Shown one piece after another: positions 1 through 8,503 of a stretch of 64,000 bases of DNA. Every line of letters begins with the position of its first letter. Positions within the stretch are counted from its first letter, which is position 1. The notes beneath the pieces were generated by a model that did not search any database, was not told the origin of the DNA, and saw nothing but the letters and a program-made list of their open reading frames with translations. The DNA is from Ruminococcus sp. Phil15 (GTDB taxonomy: Bacteria > Bacillota > Clostridia > Oscillospirales > Ruminococcaceae), in assembly GCA_001940995.1 (NCBI GenBank), contig MSHC01000007.1, forward strand, positions 1-64,000. The letters are read 5' to 3'. Made by a program: the position numbers and the translations under genes.

Positions 1-241
1 GGGTCAGCTTGATTATTATATCACTTTCAAGACCCTCTGTCAAGACTTTTTTCAAACTTTTTTGAAGTTTTTCTTCAAGAATCGACCTAGTCTTTAAGCA
101 ACTCATTTATCTTATCACTTTACGGGGCAATTGTCAACAGCAAAAATTACTTTTCGTGCTGTTGAACAATAAACCCTCGAAAATAGTGAAAATTGTGTGC
201 AAAAATAAAGCTTCCGCTTTCTTATTATTTCGATATTCCGG

Positions 242-604
242 TTATGCGGCAGGCTTACTCTTGCTTTTAAAGCATAATGCCGTTAAAAATCCGAAAATAA
301 TTGCCGCACTTATGCCTCCTGCCGCCGATGTCAGACCGCCTGTGAAAATACCCAGAAAACCGATTTCGTCAACTGCTTTTTTTACACCGTCGGCTAACAG
401 GTAGCCGAAGCCGGTAAGCGGCACGGTTGCGCCGCCGCCTGCAAACTCGATGAGCGGCTCGTACACGCCGCAGCCGCCTAATATTACGCCCATTACAACG
501 TATGCCACAAGAATTCTTGCCGGGGTAAGTCTTGTATAGTCGATAAGCACCTGACCTATCGCACAAAGCAGACCTCCTACCAGAAATGCCCATAGATAAT
601 TCAT
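242..604 (-). CDS. spoVAE: Stage V sporulation protein AE (SpoVAE)
   Basis: Small integral membrane protein of the SpoVA channel family, which moves calcium-dipicolinate into the forespore and out at germination. The 120-residue product starts MNYLWAFLVGG and has about four hydrophobic segments with the family's glycine-rich loops (GFGYLLADGVKKAVDEIGF, GIFTGGLTSAAGG); length is normal for the family. The start ATG overlaps the TAA stop of spoVAD (TAATG) and has a GGAGGAG site inside the spoVAD end, so the two are translationally coupled. No gene follows down to the window edge. The usual spoVAC is not in front of the pair. Family assignment is confident; location in the inner forespore membrane is from family knowledge. 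Confidence 0.93.
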   Translation of the reverse strand: MNYLWAFLVGGLLCAIGQVLIDYTRLTPARILVAYVVMGVILGGCGVYEPLIEFAGGGATVPLTGFGYLLADGVKKAVDEIGFLGIFTGGLTSAAGGISAAIIFGFLTALCFKSKSKPAA

Positions 605-1626
605 TAGTTCTCCTCCTTACTGCTTGAAATCCAGACTGCGTGGGCAATCGACGGGATGCTTTCGCCCTGCTGATTTACTGTCGGGGACATAAGCGCTCCT
701 GTTGCAACAAACAGAATGTTCTGAATTTCACAGGCACGGAGCTTCGGCACGAAATATCCGCACAGCATACTTGCCGCACAGCCGCAGCCGCTTCCTCCCG
801 AATGCACATCCTGTTTTTCGGGGTCATAAATCATCATTCCGCAGTCCTTATGGTTTTCTCTTATATCAAATCCGTCACGCAGAAGCAGGTCGCAGACAAT
901 ACGGCTGCCGACCGTTCCCAAATCTCCCGTAACGACAGCGTCGAAATCGGACGGCTGCTTTCCAGTGTCACGGAAAAACTCGGCTATTGTTTCTGCGGCG
1001 GCGGGAGCCATTGCGGCGCCCATATTATTTGCGTCGCTTACGCCCATATCGACAATCCTGCCTATTGTAACAGCTCTAACATAAGGCCCGTTTCCCTCGG
1101 CGGACACCACAAGGGCACCGCTCGCCGTCGCCGTCCACTGTGCAGTAGGGGGTCTTTGACCGCCGTACTCAAGGGGAAAGCGGTACTGCCTTTCTGCGGT
1201 GCAGAAGTGCGACGAGGTAACTGCGAGAACACGGCTTCCGACTTTGTTATCCGCCATAACCGAGGACAGTAAAAGTCCCTCTGCCATTGTCGAGCAAGCG
1301 CCGTAGATGCCGAGAAAGGGAATGTTCAAATCCCTCACCCCATAGGTCGTGCCTGTACACTGGTTCAAAAGGTCGCCGCCGAACATAAAGTCTATATCGT
1401 CGCTTTTTGCGCACATCTTATCCAGACACAGCTCGATTGCCTTTTTCTGCATAAAGCTCTCCGCCTGCTCATAGGTATCCATTCCGCAGTAATCATCGGG
1501 AAAGGTTTTGTCGAAATAGTCACGCATAGGGCCTTGCTTTTCGGTTTTGCCGCCGACGCAGGCGCTGGAAACTATACTGGGCGAGCTTTCCGTTTTATAG
1601 GTACATCTGCTTAATTTTCCTGACAT
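604..1626 (-). CDS. spoVAD: Stage V sporulation protein AD (SpoVAD)
   Basis: Dipicolinate-binding, thiolase-fold component of the SpoVA complex. About 340 residues. Recognisable pieces are the N-terminal SGKLSRCTYKTESSPSIVSS, the GACSTMAEGLLLSS segment at the thiolase nucleophile position, VTGDLGTVGSRIVCDLL and the C-terminal HSGGSGCGCAASMLCGYF. The start is placed at the ATG giving MSGKL because a GGAGG lies 8 nt upstream; eight further in-frame codons upstream lack a ribosome site. That GGAGG is the 3' arm of a long hairpin, so initiation may be structure-controlled. Coupled to spoVAE. Upstream is an unrelated phosphatase rather than spoVAC, so this is a shortened spoVA operon. Confidence 0.93.
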   Translation of the reverse strand: MSGKLSRCTYKTESSPSIVSSACVGGKTEKQGPMRDYFDKTFPDDYCGMDTYEQAESFMQKKAIELCLDKMCAKSDDIDFMFGGDLLNQCTGTTYGVRDLNIPFLGIYGACSTMAEGLLLSSVMADNKVGSRVLAVTSSHFCTAERQYRFPLEYGGQRPPTAQWTATASGALVVSAEGNGPYVRAVTIGRIVDMGVSDANNMGAAMAPAAAETIAEFFRDTGKQPSDFDAVVTGDLGTVGSRIVCDLLLRDGFDIRENHKDCGMMIYDPEKQDVHSGGSGCGCAASMLCGYFVPKLRACEIQNILFVATGALMSPTVNQQGESIPSIAHAVWISSSKEEN

Positions 1627-1632
1627 AAATAT

Positions 1633-1674
1633 AACCTCCGACATCATCATATTTTTATGATAGTATCGGAGGTT
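1633..1674 (-). promoter_or_regulatory. Hairpin that pairs the spoVAD ribosome binding site
   Basis: On the minus strand AACCTCCGA (1674-1666) pairs perfectly with TCGGAGGTT (1641-1633), and an inner stem ATCATA/TATGAT closes on an AAAA loop, giving a nearly continuous 19-bp stem. The 3' arm contains the GGAGG that serves spoVAD. It could be a weak terminator for the upstream phosphatase gene (no real U tract follows) or a translation-blocking structure; the overlap with the ribosome site favours the second. Confidence 0.6.
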
Positions 1675-1702
1675 TTAGGTAAATTATTCATTTTTTGCTC
1701 TG

Positions 1703-2299
1703 TTATCTTGCCTTTGCGGTAAACGCCTTTTCAATATGTCCAAGCTCCGCTTTTGAAACGAGCGTCAAGCCCTCAAAATCAAGCTCTATAACGTAGGGCA
1801 TCCAGTCTATGATACGCAGAAAATCATTCAGTCCGAAATCGGGGTCAAAATAATTGAGGATTGAGCTTAGCGCCGTGCCGTGTGTACCGATTACGATATT
1901 CTTCCCCTTTTCCTTATTTAATATCTCAAAAAGCGCCTCGATATTTCTTTTTTGCACCATTCCGATCGACTCGCCGTTATCCTCGTGAAAGTCGAGATTT
2001 TCCCAGCGTTTGCGATACATTTCGCTGCCGTTGCTGCCCTGTGAGCCTTTCACCCGTTCACGCAGTCGTTCGTCGGTGATTATTTCCTTTCCGAAAAATT
2101 CTGCGGTATCGGAAATTGTGTCCATACTGCGAAGATACGGACTGCAATAAAAGGCATCTATTCTCTTACCGGAGAGAACGTCGAGGACAAGTCTGCCGTC
2201 TGATTTTCCCTCGGCGGTGAGCGGCCTTGTCCTGTCGTCAGCCCATTCAAAATCGGGCTGTGCGTGTCTTACAAAATACACCCTTGTCACTGAACTCAA
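1703..2299 (-). CDS. Histidine phosphatase family protein (phosphoglycerate-mutase-like)
   Basis: 198-residue cytoplasmic phosphatase of the branch-2-type histidine phosphatase superfamily. The catalytic signature is near the N terminus: VYFVRHAQPDFEW, with the RHG-type motif as RHA (phosphoacceptor His). A second active-site histidine lies in IVIGTHGTALSSIL near residue 140. YCSPYLRSMDTISDTAEFF and the acidic EDNGESIGM loop are typical. The substrate cannot be read from sequence; relatives act on small phosphometabolites such as alpha-ribazole phosphate or phosphoglycerate. It stands alone, about 75 nt upstream of spoVAD on the same strand. Confidence 0.85.
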   Translation of the reverse strand: MSSVTRVYFVRHAQPDFEWADDRTRPLTAEGKSDGRLVLDVLSGKRIDAFYCSPYLRSMDTISDTAEFFGKEIITDERLRERVKGSQGSNGSEMYRKRWENLDFHEDNGESIGMVQKRNIEALFEILNKEKGKNIVIGTHGTALSSILNYFDPDFGLNDFLRIIDWMPYVIELDFEGLTLVSKAELGHIEKAFTAKAR

Positions 2300-2502
2300 C
2301 TCCCTTTTTTATGATTATATCATGATTATATCACATACTATTCTGCGTTTCAAATTGTTTTTGTGTATACCACTATAAAAAAAACGCAAAAGGGAAAAAT
2401 TGCCAAATTCAACTTTTAATTCGCCATTTTCCATTTTTTCAAGCACGGCATATAAAAATGTGATATAACTATACTGATGTAAGACAATATGCCATTTTTG
2501 CT

Positions 2503-2853
2503 TTATCTCAATAGCGCAATAAGGTCTATTATCCTTGCATATTTTGCGGAGATTTCATTTTCAAGTTCTTTCGGGCAATCTATATTTCCGTTCCTAAGCA
2601 TTCCGTAAAGCGAAGTCAGCTCCGGCAGTATATCTCCGAAGCCGAGCGACGTGCAAAGACCCTTTAAGGTGTGTGCGGCGTAAATTGCAGACTCTATGTC
2701 CTTCTCTTTCAGAGCGTCGGTCAGCTGGCGGTAGCTTTTGTCATCAGGAAATTTACCGAGATATTTGAGTACCCTTTCCTCGTTCACAAGTCTGCGCACA
2801 ACCTCGTCGTAATCTCCGCCGGCCTCCTTGTAGAACTCATTCAATGTGATCAT
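2503..2853 (-). CDS. Hpt-domain phosphotransfer protein
   Basis: 116-residue helical protein whose only recognisable domain is a histidine phosphotransfer (HPt) bundle. The phosphorylatable histidine is in AAHTLKGLCTSLGF near residue 60, matching the family HxLKGxxxxLG pattern. HPt proteins shuttle phosphate between receiver domains in multistep phosphorelays. It lies 20 nt after the stop of a LytTR response regulator and is probably co-transcribed with it. No hybrid kinase is nearby, so the phosphate source is unknown. Confidence 0.85.
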   Translation of the reverse strand: MITLNEFYKEAGGDYDEVVRRLVNEERVLKYLGKFPDDKSYRQLTDALKEKDIESAIYAAHTLKGLCTSLGFGDILPELTSLYGMLRNGNIDCPKELENEISAKYARIIDLIALLR

Positions 2854-2872
2854 AATATTTCCTCCCGGGCTG

Positions 2873-3583
2873 CTACTGCTTCTTGTTTTTCAAACAGTAT
2901 TCCATATAGACGTTTCTTATTTCCTTGAGGCTCTTTTGCCTTATAAGCACTACATCGCCTGTCGTAAGCTCAAACTGCTTGCCTGCCTTTGATATATAGC
3001 TCATATTCACGATATAGCTTTGATGACATCTGAGAAATCTTGCGTCGTTAAGCTTGTCCTCAATATCGCTGAGTCTTTGGTAAACAGTATAACTGCTTCC
3101 GTCGCTGCGGTGGAGTATACAAACGTTATTACTGCTCTCGACATACACAAGCTCGCTGTACGGAATATTATAGACCGTATTGCGGACAGAAAACTGGAAT
3201 CCTCCTACATCTGTTCTGTCGAAAATCCTGTCCAGCATATTTCTGATTTTACTGTAATCGTGCGGCTTCAAGAGATAGCCTGCCGCATCGACCTCGTAGC
3301 TGTCTACTGCGAAATCCGAGGTGCTGGTAAGAAAGATAATCTTTCCCGGATATTTGTTCTTTCTCAAAAGTCTTGCGATATCCATACCGTGAGTCTGCGC
3401 CATATATATATCAAGAAAAATCAAGTCGTAGTATTTTCCGTCCTCTACATCATAAAGGAGATTTACTCCGTCTTCATACTCGGCAAGCTGTACGGGAATT
3501 GATTTTTCGGTCGTATATGTACGCAAAAAGTCGGAGATTATATCTCTGTCAATTTCGCTGTCATCACAGATTGCAATTTTCAT
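2873..3583 (-). CDS. LytTR-family response regulator
   Basis: Two-domain regulator of about 236 residues. Receiver domain at 1-120: acidic pocket CDDSE near the N terminus, phosphoacceptor Asp in LIFLDIYMAQTHGMDIA, switch residue in IIFLTSTSDFAVDSYEVDAAGYLLKP. LytTR DNA-binding domain at roughly 140-236: IPYSELVYVESSNNVCIL, FLRCHQSYIVNMSYI. The start is MKIAICDD because AAGGAG lies upstream with good spacing; the longer open frame adds 43 unconserved codons that run over a promoter. The AgrA/LytR type usually activates or represses from paired direct repeats. Followed by the Hpt gene. Confidence 0.9.
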   Translation of the reverse strand: MKIAICDDSEIDRDIISDFLRTYTTEKSIPVQLAEYEDGVNLLYDVEDGKYYDLIFLDIYMAQTHGMDIARLLRKNKYPGKIIFLTSTSDFAVDSYEVDAAGYLLKPHDYSKIRNMLDRIFDRTDVGGFQFSVRNTVYNIPYSELVYVESSNNVCILHRSDGSSYTVYQRLSDIEDKLNDARFLRCHQSYIVNMSYISKAGKQFELTTGDVVLIRQKSLKEIRNVYMEYCLKNKKQ

Positions 3584-3610
3584 ATTTTCGCTCCTTTCGT
3601 GTCTGATTGA

Positions 3611-3640
3611 ATTGTAACATACCCAAGGCGGCGCTGTCAA
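3611..3640 (-). promoter_or_regulatory. Sigma-A-type promoter for the LytTR regulator-Hpt operon
   Basis: Minus strand: TTGACA (3640-3635), 18-nt spacer, TACAAT (3616-3611), about 28 nt before the chosen start codon. Confidence 0.7.
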
Positions 3641-3762
3641 TAATTTTCTAAAATTTTCTATTAATTCCATATATAAACAGTTTACCGTTACAATATAATC
3701 TGCAAAGTACATACCTCAGTCGTTTCTTGAATAGAATAGAAAAAATAAAGGGAGATATTTTT

Positions 3763-4068
3763 ATGTTTTACCAGATAATCCAGACAGCAACAAGTGCAAA
3801 TTCCAAAATCAGTTACTCGCTTTTCAAACGTGTAGTTTGCATAGAAACGCTGACGGCAAGTACCTACGGCATTATTGTATCAGATTTTTCGGGAAGCCTT
3901 TCGATTGATGACATTATTACCGACAAGGACGAGGCGTCAAAGCTTTTCAGGCTTCTCTGCGAAAACTCAGTAAAGCCGTCAGAATTTCTTGACTACACAA
4001 TGCGTTTCGTCGATTCAATTACATATCAGTCCGCAAAAAAAGTCGGAGGTGTTTATCCTCCGACTTAA
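3763..4068 (+). CDS. DUF6514-type small protein
   Basis: About 101 residues starting MFYQIIQTATSANSK, chosen because GGGAG lies 8 nt upstream. The middle (GIIVSDFSGSLSIDDIITDKDEASKLFRLLCENSVKPSEF) resembles small Clostridia proteins of the DUF6514 type; this is recalled similarity, not a search. No catalytic motif, membrane segment or signal peptide. Function unknown. The final codons (VGGVYPPT) are encoded by a perfect hairpin that acts as an intrinsic terminator on the opposite strand. The gene is the last host gene before the genomic island. Confidence 0.65.
   Translation: MFYQIIQTATSANSKISYSLFKRVVCIETLTASTYGIIVSDFSGSLSIDDIITDKDEASKLFRLLCENSVKPSEFLDYTMRFVDSITYQSAKKVGGVYPPT
4035..4068 (-). 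terminator. Intrinsic terminator overlapping the DUF6514 gene end
   Basis: AAGTCGGAGG and CCTCCGACTT form a 10-bp stem; on the minus strand it is followed by a run of seven T. It would stop transcripts coming from the island (primase gene) and presumably originally those of rlmD. The same bases encode the C terminus of the plus-strand gene. Confidence 0.75.
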
Positions 4069-4095
4069 AATATGCATTTATTTCTTCCCCAAGCC

Positions 4096-4123
4096 TTGAC
4101 ATCAATACTACACACTCAACATG
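4096..4123. repeat. Left att-like direct repeat (displaced rlmD 3' end)
   Basis: TTGACATCAATAC followed 6 nt later by CTCAAC, as at 29811. Read on the minus strand it continues the rlmD frame: HVECVVLMSRLGEEIN, compared with HVETVVLMSKVNPNK in the intact gene, so this looks like the original 3' end separated from its gene by insertion. Confidence 0.75.
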
Positions 4124-4176
4124 GCAGATCAGAAAGGATAGTAAATAGCCGTCATTAACTGTCACACCTACTGTCA

Positions 4177-6432
4177 TTACTCTTCTTCCATAAAGTCTGT
4201 CTTGAGTCTTAATCCTTTAATGTATCTGCCTTTACGGTCACGATATCTTTCAAATCCGACCGTTTCCAAGGCTGTGTAGAAATCTGTTGTGCTTCTTGTA
4301 AACTCACCAACCTGGGTACAGAAGATTCGATACTCGTTATATACTTCACTCGACTTTGCCACATAGGCAGGGTCAAGTTCGCAGCGTTCACTTAAAAAGT
4401 AGGAAAGCCAGTCATTACTCTCCTTATAATGCTCAATGGCATCACGCACCTTCTGTGGCGGGTCAATTTTGTAGTTGTCTGCGATTACCTTTCTTGCGCC
4501 TTCGATTACCCATGTAAGGATTGCTCCGCCTGCCTTTTCAAAGAGATAGTCTGCATAGTTCTTGATATCAGCACTTCCTTCAATCTTGGCGTCAAACGGA
4601 ATAACGATGAGTCTTCTCCATGTACCTTTATCAATCGCACCGACCTTTGGCAGATGGTTGGTATAAAGCACAAGGGTATGTGTCGGAGTATATGAGAACG
4701 GATCTTTATACTTCTTTTCAGCATAGATTTCATCAGTTGAACAAAGCTGCTTTACATTGGCAGTATTCAATCTCATGCCTTCTTCCAGTTCTGCCGCGAT
4801 AAGCATTCTCTTACCCTTTGCCTCGGCAAGTTCCGGCTTGACATTTCTTCTGCATCCAACGGTCAGCATATCTGCAGAGATGTTTCCTGAATATGTACCA
4901 AGGACTCTTGCAATAACATTCCAGAAGGTAGACTTACCATTGCGACCTTCTCCGTATGCGATAATGAGTGCCTCCACATACACCTTGCCGATTGCTGACA
5001 AACCAACCATTCTCTGAACATAATCGATAAGGTCGGTATCCTTTAAAAAGAAGGTATCAAGTGCAGCTGCCCATATATCTGCTCCATCACTTGATGGGTC
5101 AACGGCTGTCTGCTTTGTGATGAAATGTTCTGGTCTGTGTTCCATTGGAAACTTAATGCCCTGTCTTAAATCATAGGTAAGAGTCGGTGTGTTCAACATG
5201 AACTCATCAGCATCAAGGTTTCTCTGTTCCACTTCAAGCATCGGACGAGCCTCTTTTAATGTGGCAGCAATGTTTTTCGTATCTCTTCGCTTAATGGCAT
5301 ACTTCTTATAGACAGAAGCATCTTCATACATTTCATAAGCATGAGCCTGCTGTTTATTGAACATCTGCACAGCTTTTTTCGGACCCACGGATACAAGAAT
5401 CTCCATGCCACCATTCTTTACAAGTTCATCCATAGCCTTCTTCATTTCGGTTTCAGCCTCTGCAAGCTGTCTTTCCGTTAAATCCTGGGAAACACCCTGG
5501 GACTTTGGCTTTGACTCTTCCCAGAAACTTCCGTTGTATACCATGTAATCGGTAGATGGGGAATAGCGAAGAATGTCTTTATACTCAGTTGCAAGAACCG
5601 TAGCCTGGCCCACATCGGAGAAGTCTTCCGGCTTTAATCTGCAGTCAGAGTTGTACTGTTCAGGTGGAATGTAGCCTTCCTGGTTCGACACCTTGTTACC
5701 GAACTTTGATGCACTTCTCCATATTACCCCCAGTTCACTTTCAGGAAGTGGCGGATTACAGAGTTCTGCCTTCTTAAGGAAGATCTGATAAGCATCTTCT
5801 GTATTTCCGTATCTCTTGATAATCTTTCCGGCAATGTGGCTCATGGTACTGTTTCTTTGACCTTCACGCACCTGCTCAAGGCTTGCATCGAAGTCTGCAA
5901 AATCATCCTCTTCCAGATAATCAAGGATGGTTTTATCACCTTCATAGAACTCTACTTCATCAGAGTCATTTCCATAAAGGAATCTGGCAGAGTCTAATGC
6001 GTTGGTATCGTAATAAGGGAAGGCATCAGCAATCTTTCGTTTCATTGCTGCATACTCTTCTCCGTCCGTTACCTTTGGTATAGGGAAGAACACATGAAAT
6101 CTCGGTCTTGCCGATTTGTCACCCTTTGGAAGGTTGTGGTGTCTACTGTAAGATGCAGCAAAGACAACTCCCGGAATTGAAAGAGCAATATCAAAAGGAG
6201 TAAGCCAGTCTTTCGGGTTCTCTGAATGGTCATTGTCACAGTCAAGAGGAATACAGTCGGAGGATTCAAAGTTATCCTTACTGCGATAGTTCCCTTTGTA
6301 CTTTGCAGTTACATGATCCATTTTCGTTGCTACGATAAAGGACTCTCTATCCGTTACAACATTCTTATTGGGATACAGACAGTTACCGCTGTTTCCGACA
6401 CAGTCTGCTGAATAAACAGTAAAATTAATCAT
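4177..6432 (-). CDS. P4-type phage/plasmid DNA primase-helicase
   Basis: 751-residue replication protein with an N-terminal primase-polymerase-like region and a C-terminal superfamily 3 (D5/P4) helicase. The N-terminal part shows PLDCDNDHSE and SARPRFHVFF, fitting an archaeo-eukaryotic-primase-type active site. The helicase Walker A is GEGRNGKSTFWN near residue 490, followed by ERMLIAAELEE-like Walker B (GKRMLIAAELEEGMRLN) and the C motif YTPTHTLVLYTNHLP. Such proteins start replication of satellites, prophages and integrative elements. It overlaps the preceding gene by 8 nt (ATG within its end). It marks the island as mobile in origin. Confidence 0.88.
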   Translation of the reverse strand: MINFTVYSADCVGNSGNCLYPNKNVVTDRESFIVATKMDHVTAKYKGNYRSKDNFESSDCIPLDCDNDHSENPKDWLTPFDIALSIPGVVFAASYSRHHNLPKGDKSARPRFHVFFPIPKVTDGEEYAAMKRKIADAFPYYDTNALDSARFLYGNDSDEVEFYEGDKTILDYLEEDDFADFDASLEQVREGQRNSTMSHIAGKIIKRYGNTEDAYQIFLKKAELCNPPLPESELGVIWRSASKFGNKVSNQEGYIPPEQYNSDCRLKPEDFSDVGQATVLATEYKDILRYSPSTDYMVYNGSFWEESKPKSQGVSQDLTERQLAEAETEMKKAMDELVKNGGMEILVSVGPKKAVQMFNKQQAHAYEMYEDASVYKKYAIKRRDTKNIAATLKEARPMLEVEQRNLDADEFMLNTPTLTYDLRQGIKFPMEHRPEHFITKQTAVDPSSDGADIWAAALDTFFLKDTDLIDYVQRMVGLSAIGKVYVEALIIAYGEGRNGKSTFWNVIARVLGTYSGNISADMLTVGCRRNVKPELAEAKGKRMLIAAELEEGMRLNTANVKQLCSTDEIYAEKKYKDPFSYTPTHTLVLYTNHLPKVGAIDKGTWRRLIVIPFDAKIEGSADIKNYADYLFEKAGGAILTWVIEGARKVIADNYKIDPPQKVRDAIEHYKESNDWLSYFLSERCELDPAYVAKSSEVYNEYRIFCTQVGEFTRSTTDFYTALETVGFERYRDRKGRYIKGLRLKTDFMEEE

Positions 6433-6865
6433 ATTCTCCGACCTCCTTCAAATCCTGGGTAAACCATCTGATCTTCATTCTTCTTTTCTTGGCAACACTA
6501 ATCTCACGAGCCATGCCTCGGCTAATCACACCGCCGAAGACCCAGACCTCTGTGCATTTACCTAGAAGTACATAATTGAAATGCATAGCCATCTCTCTTT
6601 CAGCTTCATTGCCGTCATCCATAAACTGTGGATATAAAAGATGTGGTGTTACCGGGATAGCATTTTCATCAACAGTGAATCTGCTGTATCGTTTTGCATT
6701 CTTAACATTGGTTTCAATATCTCCCGCATATGGACTACAAACATACACCAAAGGAAGATAAGCAGCCTTTTTATCAGCTGCCATTTCTTCACGATGGATA
6801 TTGGTAAGAGCCTCATATGTAGTTGGGTCAGAATAGCCCTCATGATTAAACTTATCAATGCCCAT
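6425..6865 (-). CDS. DUF4406/DUF7768-like nucleoside deoxyribosyltransferase-fold protein
   Basis: 146 residues with LPLVYVCSPYAGDIETNVKNAKRYSRF and a C-terminal CTEVWVFGGVISRGMAREISVAKKRRMKIRWF, the pattern of small phage and ICE proteins with the nucleoside 2-deoxyribosyltransferase fold (Rossmann-like, conserved S-P-Y-xG near the start and an acidic/E residue in the xxGMAREI helix). Activity in these phage versions is not established. Tightly packed between antirepressor and primase genes, so part of the element's early module. Confidence 0.7.
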   Translation of the reverse strand: MGIDKFNHEGYSDPTTYEALTNIHREEMAADKKAAYLPLVYVCSPYAGDIETNVKNAKRYSRFTVDENAIPVTPHLLYPQFMDDGNEAEREMAMHFNYVLLGKCTEVWVFGGVISRGMAREISVAKKRRMKIRWFTQDLKEVGEYD

Positions 6866-6870
6866 GTCTT

Positions 6871-7638
6871 TTAATCCTCCTGTTCGATTAGCGGGTAGAT
6901 ACCTTCATTCTTCAGAAGGTCATAAAGAAAAAGTCTGCCCTTCTGTGTCCAATAGGTATGCATCACACTTCTGTTATCATCGATTGCGTAGGTACGGGAC
7001 TGTGTGTATCCGCATTCTGCATACTGCTGATATAAGAGCCATGTCTTTCTGAACTTGTACTGAACTCCCAGTTCATGAAGCAGTTCATTAAACTTGCGAC
7101 CGCTCATGCCGTAGTCCTTTGCAATCTGTGTAATAGGAACTGTGTTTTTGTTCTGTAAAATAAGGTCATAGTAGCTTGCCTTTGGCTGGAGTTCTGCAAT
7201 CTGCTGACGCTGAACAAGTGCCATACATTCAAGTTGCTTTCTTCTCTCACGCTCTTCTTTAAGCTGTGTGAGTGCTGCAATCGCAAGATCAGGATTATTG
7301 AGAATCTCATCGATGGCATACATTCCATGCTTACGGATAGCCGGAAGAACTTCTGATGTAACCCAATGCTTAAATTTCTTTGCATTAGGCATTTTGCTTG
7401 AAAGGATAAGACTGTAAAGACCCGACTCATTGATAATGATGGTTTCCTTATCTTGGTTACCATCAAAAATCATGACCTTGTGTCTGTCCTCTTCATCCAC
7501 ATGGCGGTTGATATCTCGACTACCGTTCTGGTACCCGAGAATGTCTGCTACATCCTTGCCGACAAACATAACCTCACCGTTTACAGTTGTTGTTCTTACA
7601 GAGCCAAATTCTGTGCTGTTAAATACTTGTAATTCCAT
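6871..7638 (-). CDS. Phage antirepressor (Bro-N plus KilAC domain)
   Basis: 255 residues. Bro-N DNA-binding domain at 1-110: VFNSTEFGSVRTTTVNGEVMFVGKDVADILGY, NESGLYSLILSSKMPNAKKFKHWV, VLPAIRKHGMYA. C-terminal KilAC/ANT domain at about 150-255: PKASYYDLILQNKNTVPITQIAKDYGMSGRKFNELLHELG, YAECGYTQSRTYAIDD. Such proteins counter lysogeny repressors or act as transcription factors in prophages and ICEs. Preceded by AGGAGG and a short leader. Mobile-element module. Confidence 0.92.
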   Translation of the reverse strand: MELQVFNSTEFGSVRTTTVNGEVMFVGKDVADILGYQNGSRDINRHVDEEDRHKVMIFDGNQDKETIIINESGLYSLILSSKMPNAKKFKHWVTSEVLPAIRKHGMYAIDEILNNPDLAIAALTQLKEERERRKQLECMALVQRQQIAELQPKASYYDLILQNKNTVPITQIAKDYGMSGRKFNELLHELGVQYKFRKTWLLYQQYAECGYTQSRTYAIDDNRSVMHTYWTQKGRLFLYDLLKNEGIYPLIEQED

Positions 7639-7706
7639 ACGAATTACCTCCTTAAATTAATTTCTCGGAGGTGTCACCCTCCTACCTGGTAGCCTTGGGA
7701 GAAGGG

Positions 7707-8222
7707 TTAAAAGGACGTTTTTGAAAAAACTTTTTTTAATTTGTTGATTGCACGTCTGTAACGATGACTGACATTGTTGGCATCCTCACCGATTGATGCT
7801 GCATACTCACCAACGGTGTATCCGTCAAGGGCAATGGCAATGACCATATCTGCTACTGCAGGTTTAAGAAAACTTCTCAAAGTGTCACAGCACTCTTCGT
7901 ATTCAAGCTGGTTATGTACTCCATCAATAGAACTGTTAAAGGCTGACTTATCAGCTGCTCTGAACATGATTGCCTCTTCTGTGTTGACCTCAACCGTCCC
8001 GTCCTTGCTCTTCATATAAGCATTGCCAGTATGACGGTCATGCTTGTGCCAACTGTTGTAATCGGGTCTGTTGAATCTCTCTTCGATTACATCCTGGATT
8101 CTCTTTTCGTAGTCTTCCTGACTCTCATCTTCTGAAATGGAGATATTAAGCCATCTCTCCAATTCCACATTTTCGACCTCAAGGGTCTGGTACTCGTTCT
8201 CATAACGAATCTTGATTTTCAT
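7707..8222 (-). CDS. Sigma-70 region 4-like protein of a mobile element
   Basis: About 171 residues from MKIKIRYENEYQTLEVENVELERWLNIS, an N-terminal pattern common to small sigma-like proteins of conjugative elements. The C terminus YTVGEYAASIGEDANNVSHRYRRAINKLKKVF is a helix-turn-helix like sigma region 4. The start is set at 8222 rather than further upstream because the upstream codons are proline/cysteine rich and unlike the family. Likely regulates the element's own genes. No visible sigma region 2, so it may act as a plain transcription factor. Confidence 0.65.
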   Translation of the reverse strand: MKIKIRYENEYQTLEVENVELERWLNISISEDESQEDYEKRIQDVIEERFNRPDYNSWHKHDRHTGNAYMKSKDGTVEVNTEEAIMFRAADKSAFNSSIDGVHNQLEYEECCDTLRSFLKPAVADMVIAIALDGYTVGEYAASIGEDANNVSHRYRRAINKLKKVFSKTSF

Positions 8223-8503
8223 AAAGTTCCTGCCTTTCTGCCTGGCTCTTGCAGAAGGGCAACGGGAACAAATAAAGGCCGGTGCTTGTAGAAGTACCGA
8301 CCCATGAAGCCTGAAAAAGGCATAAGGAAATAAGGGTACCTCTATCGCACCTTTCACAGGTTGTCCTGTGATTGATGCCGATATCTGTATCCCAATGCCC
8401 TTATAGCTAATCAGGCCTTGTGATATTTAATATTTATGTTTCCCCGAAGGGAGGTGGACAGGTTGATTATCCAATCTCTCTCCGCCCACCAGAGTTGCCA
8501 GTC

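Noticed and set aside
156-404. Open frame on the plus strand across spoVAE
   Set aside because: It overlaps the clearly real spoVAE in antisense, has no ribosome site and no recognisable protein pattern.
640-1272. Long antisense frame inside spoVAD
   Set aside because: Composition is biased by the opposite-strand gene; no start signal or homology pattern.
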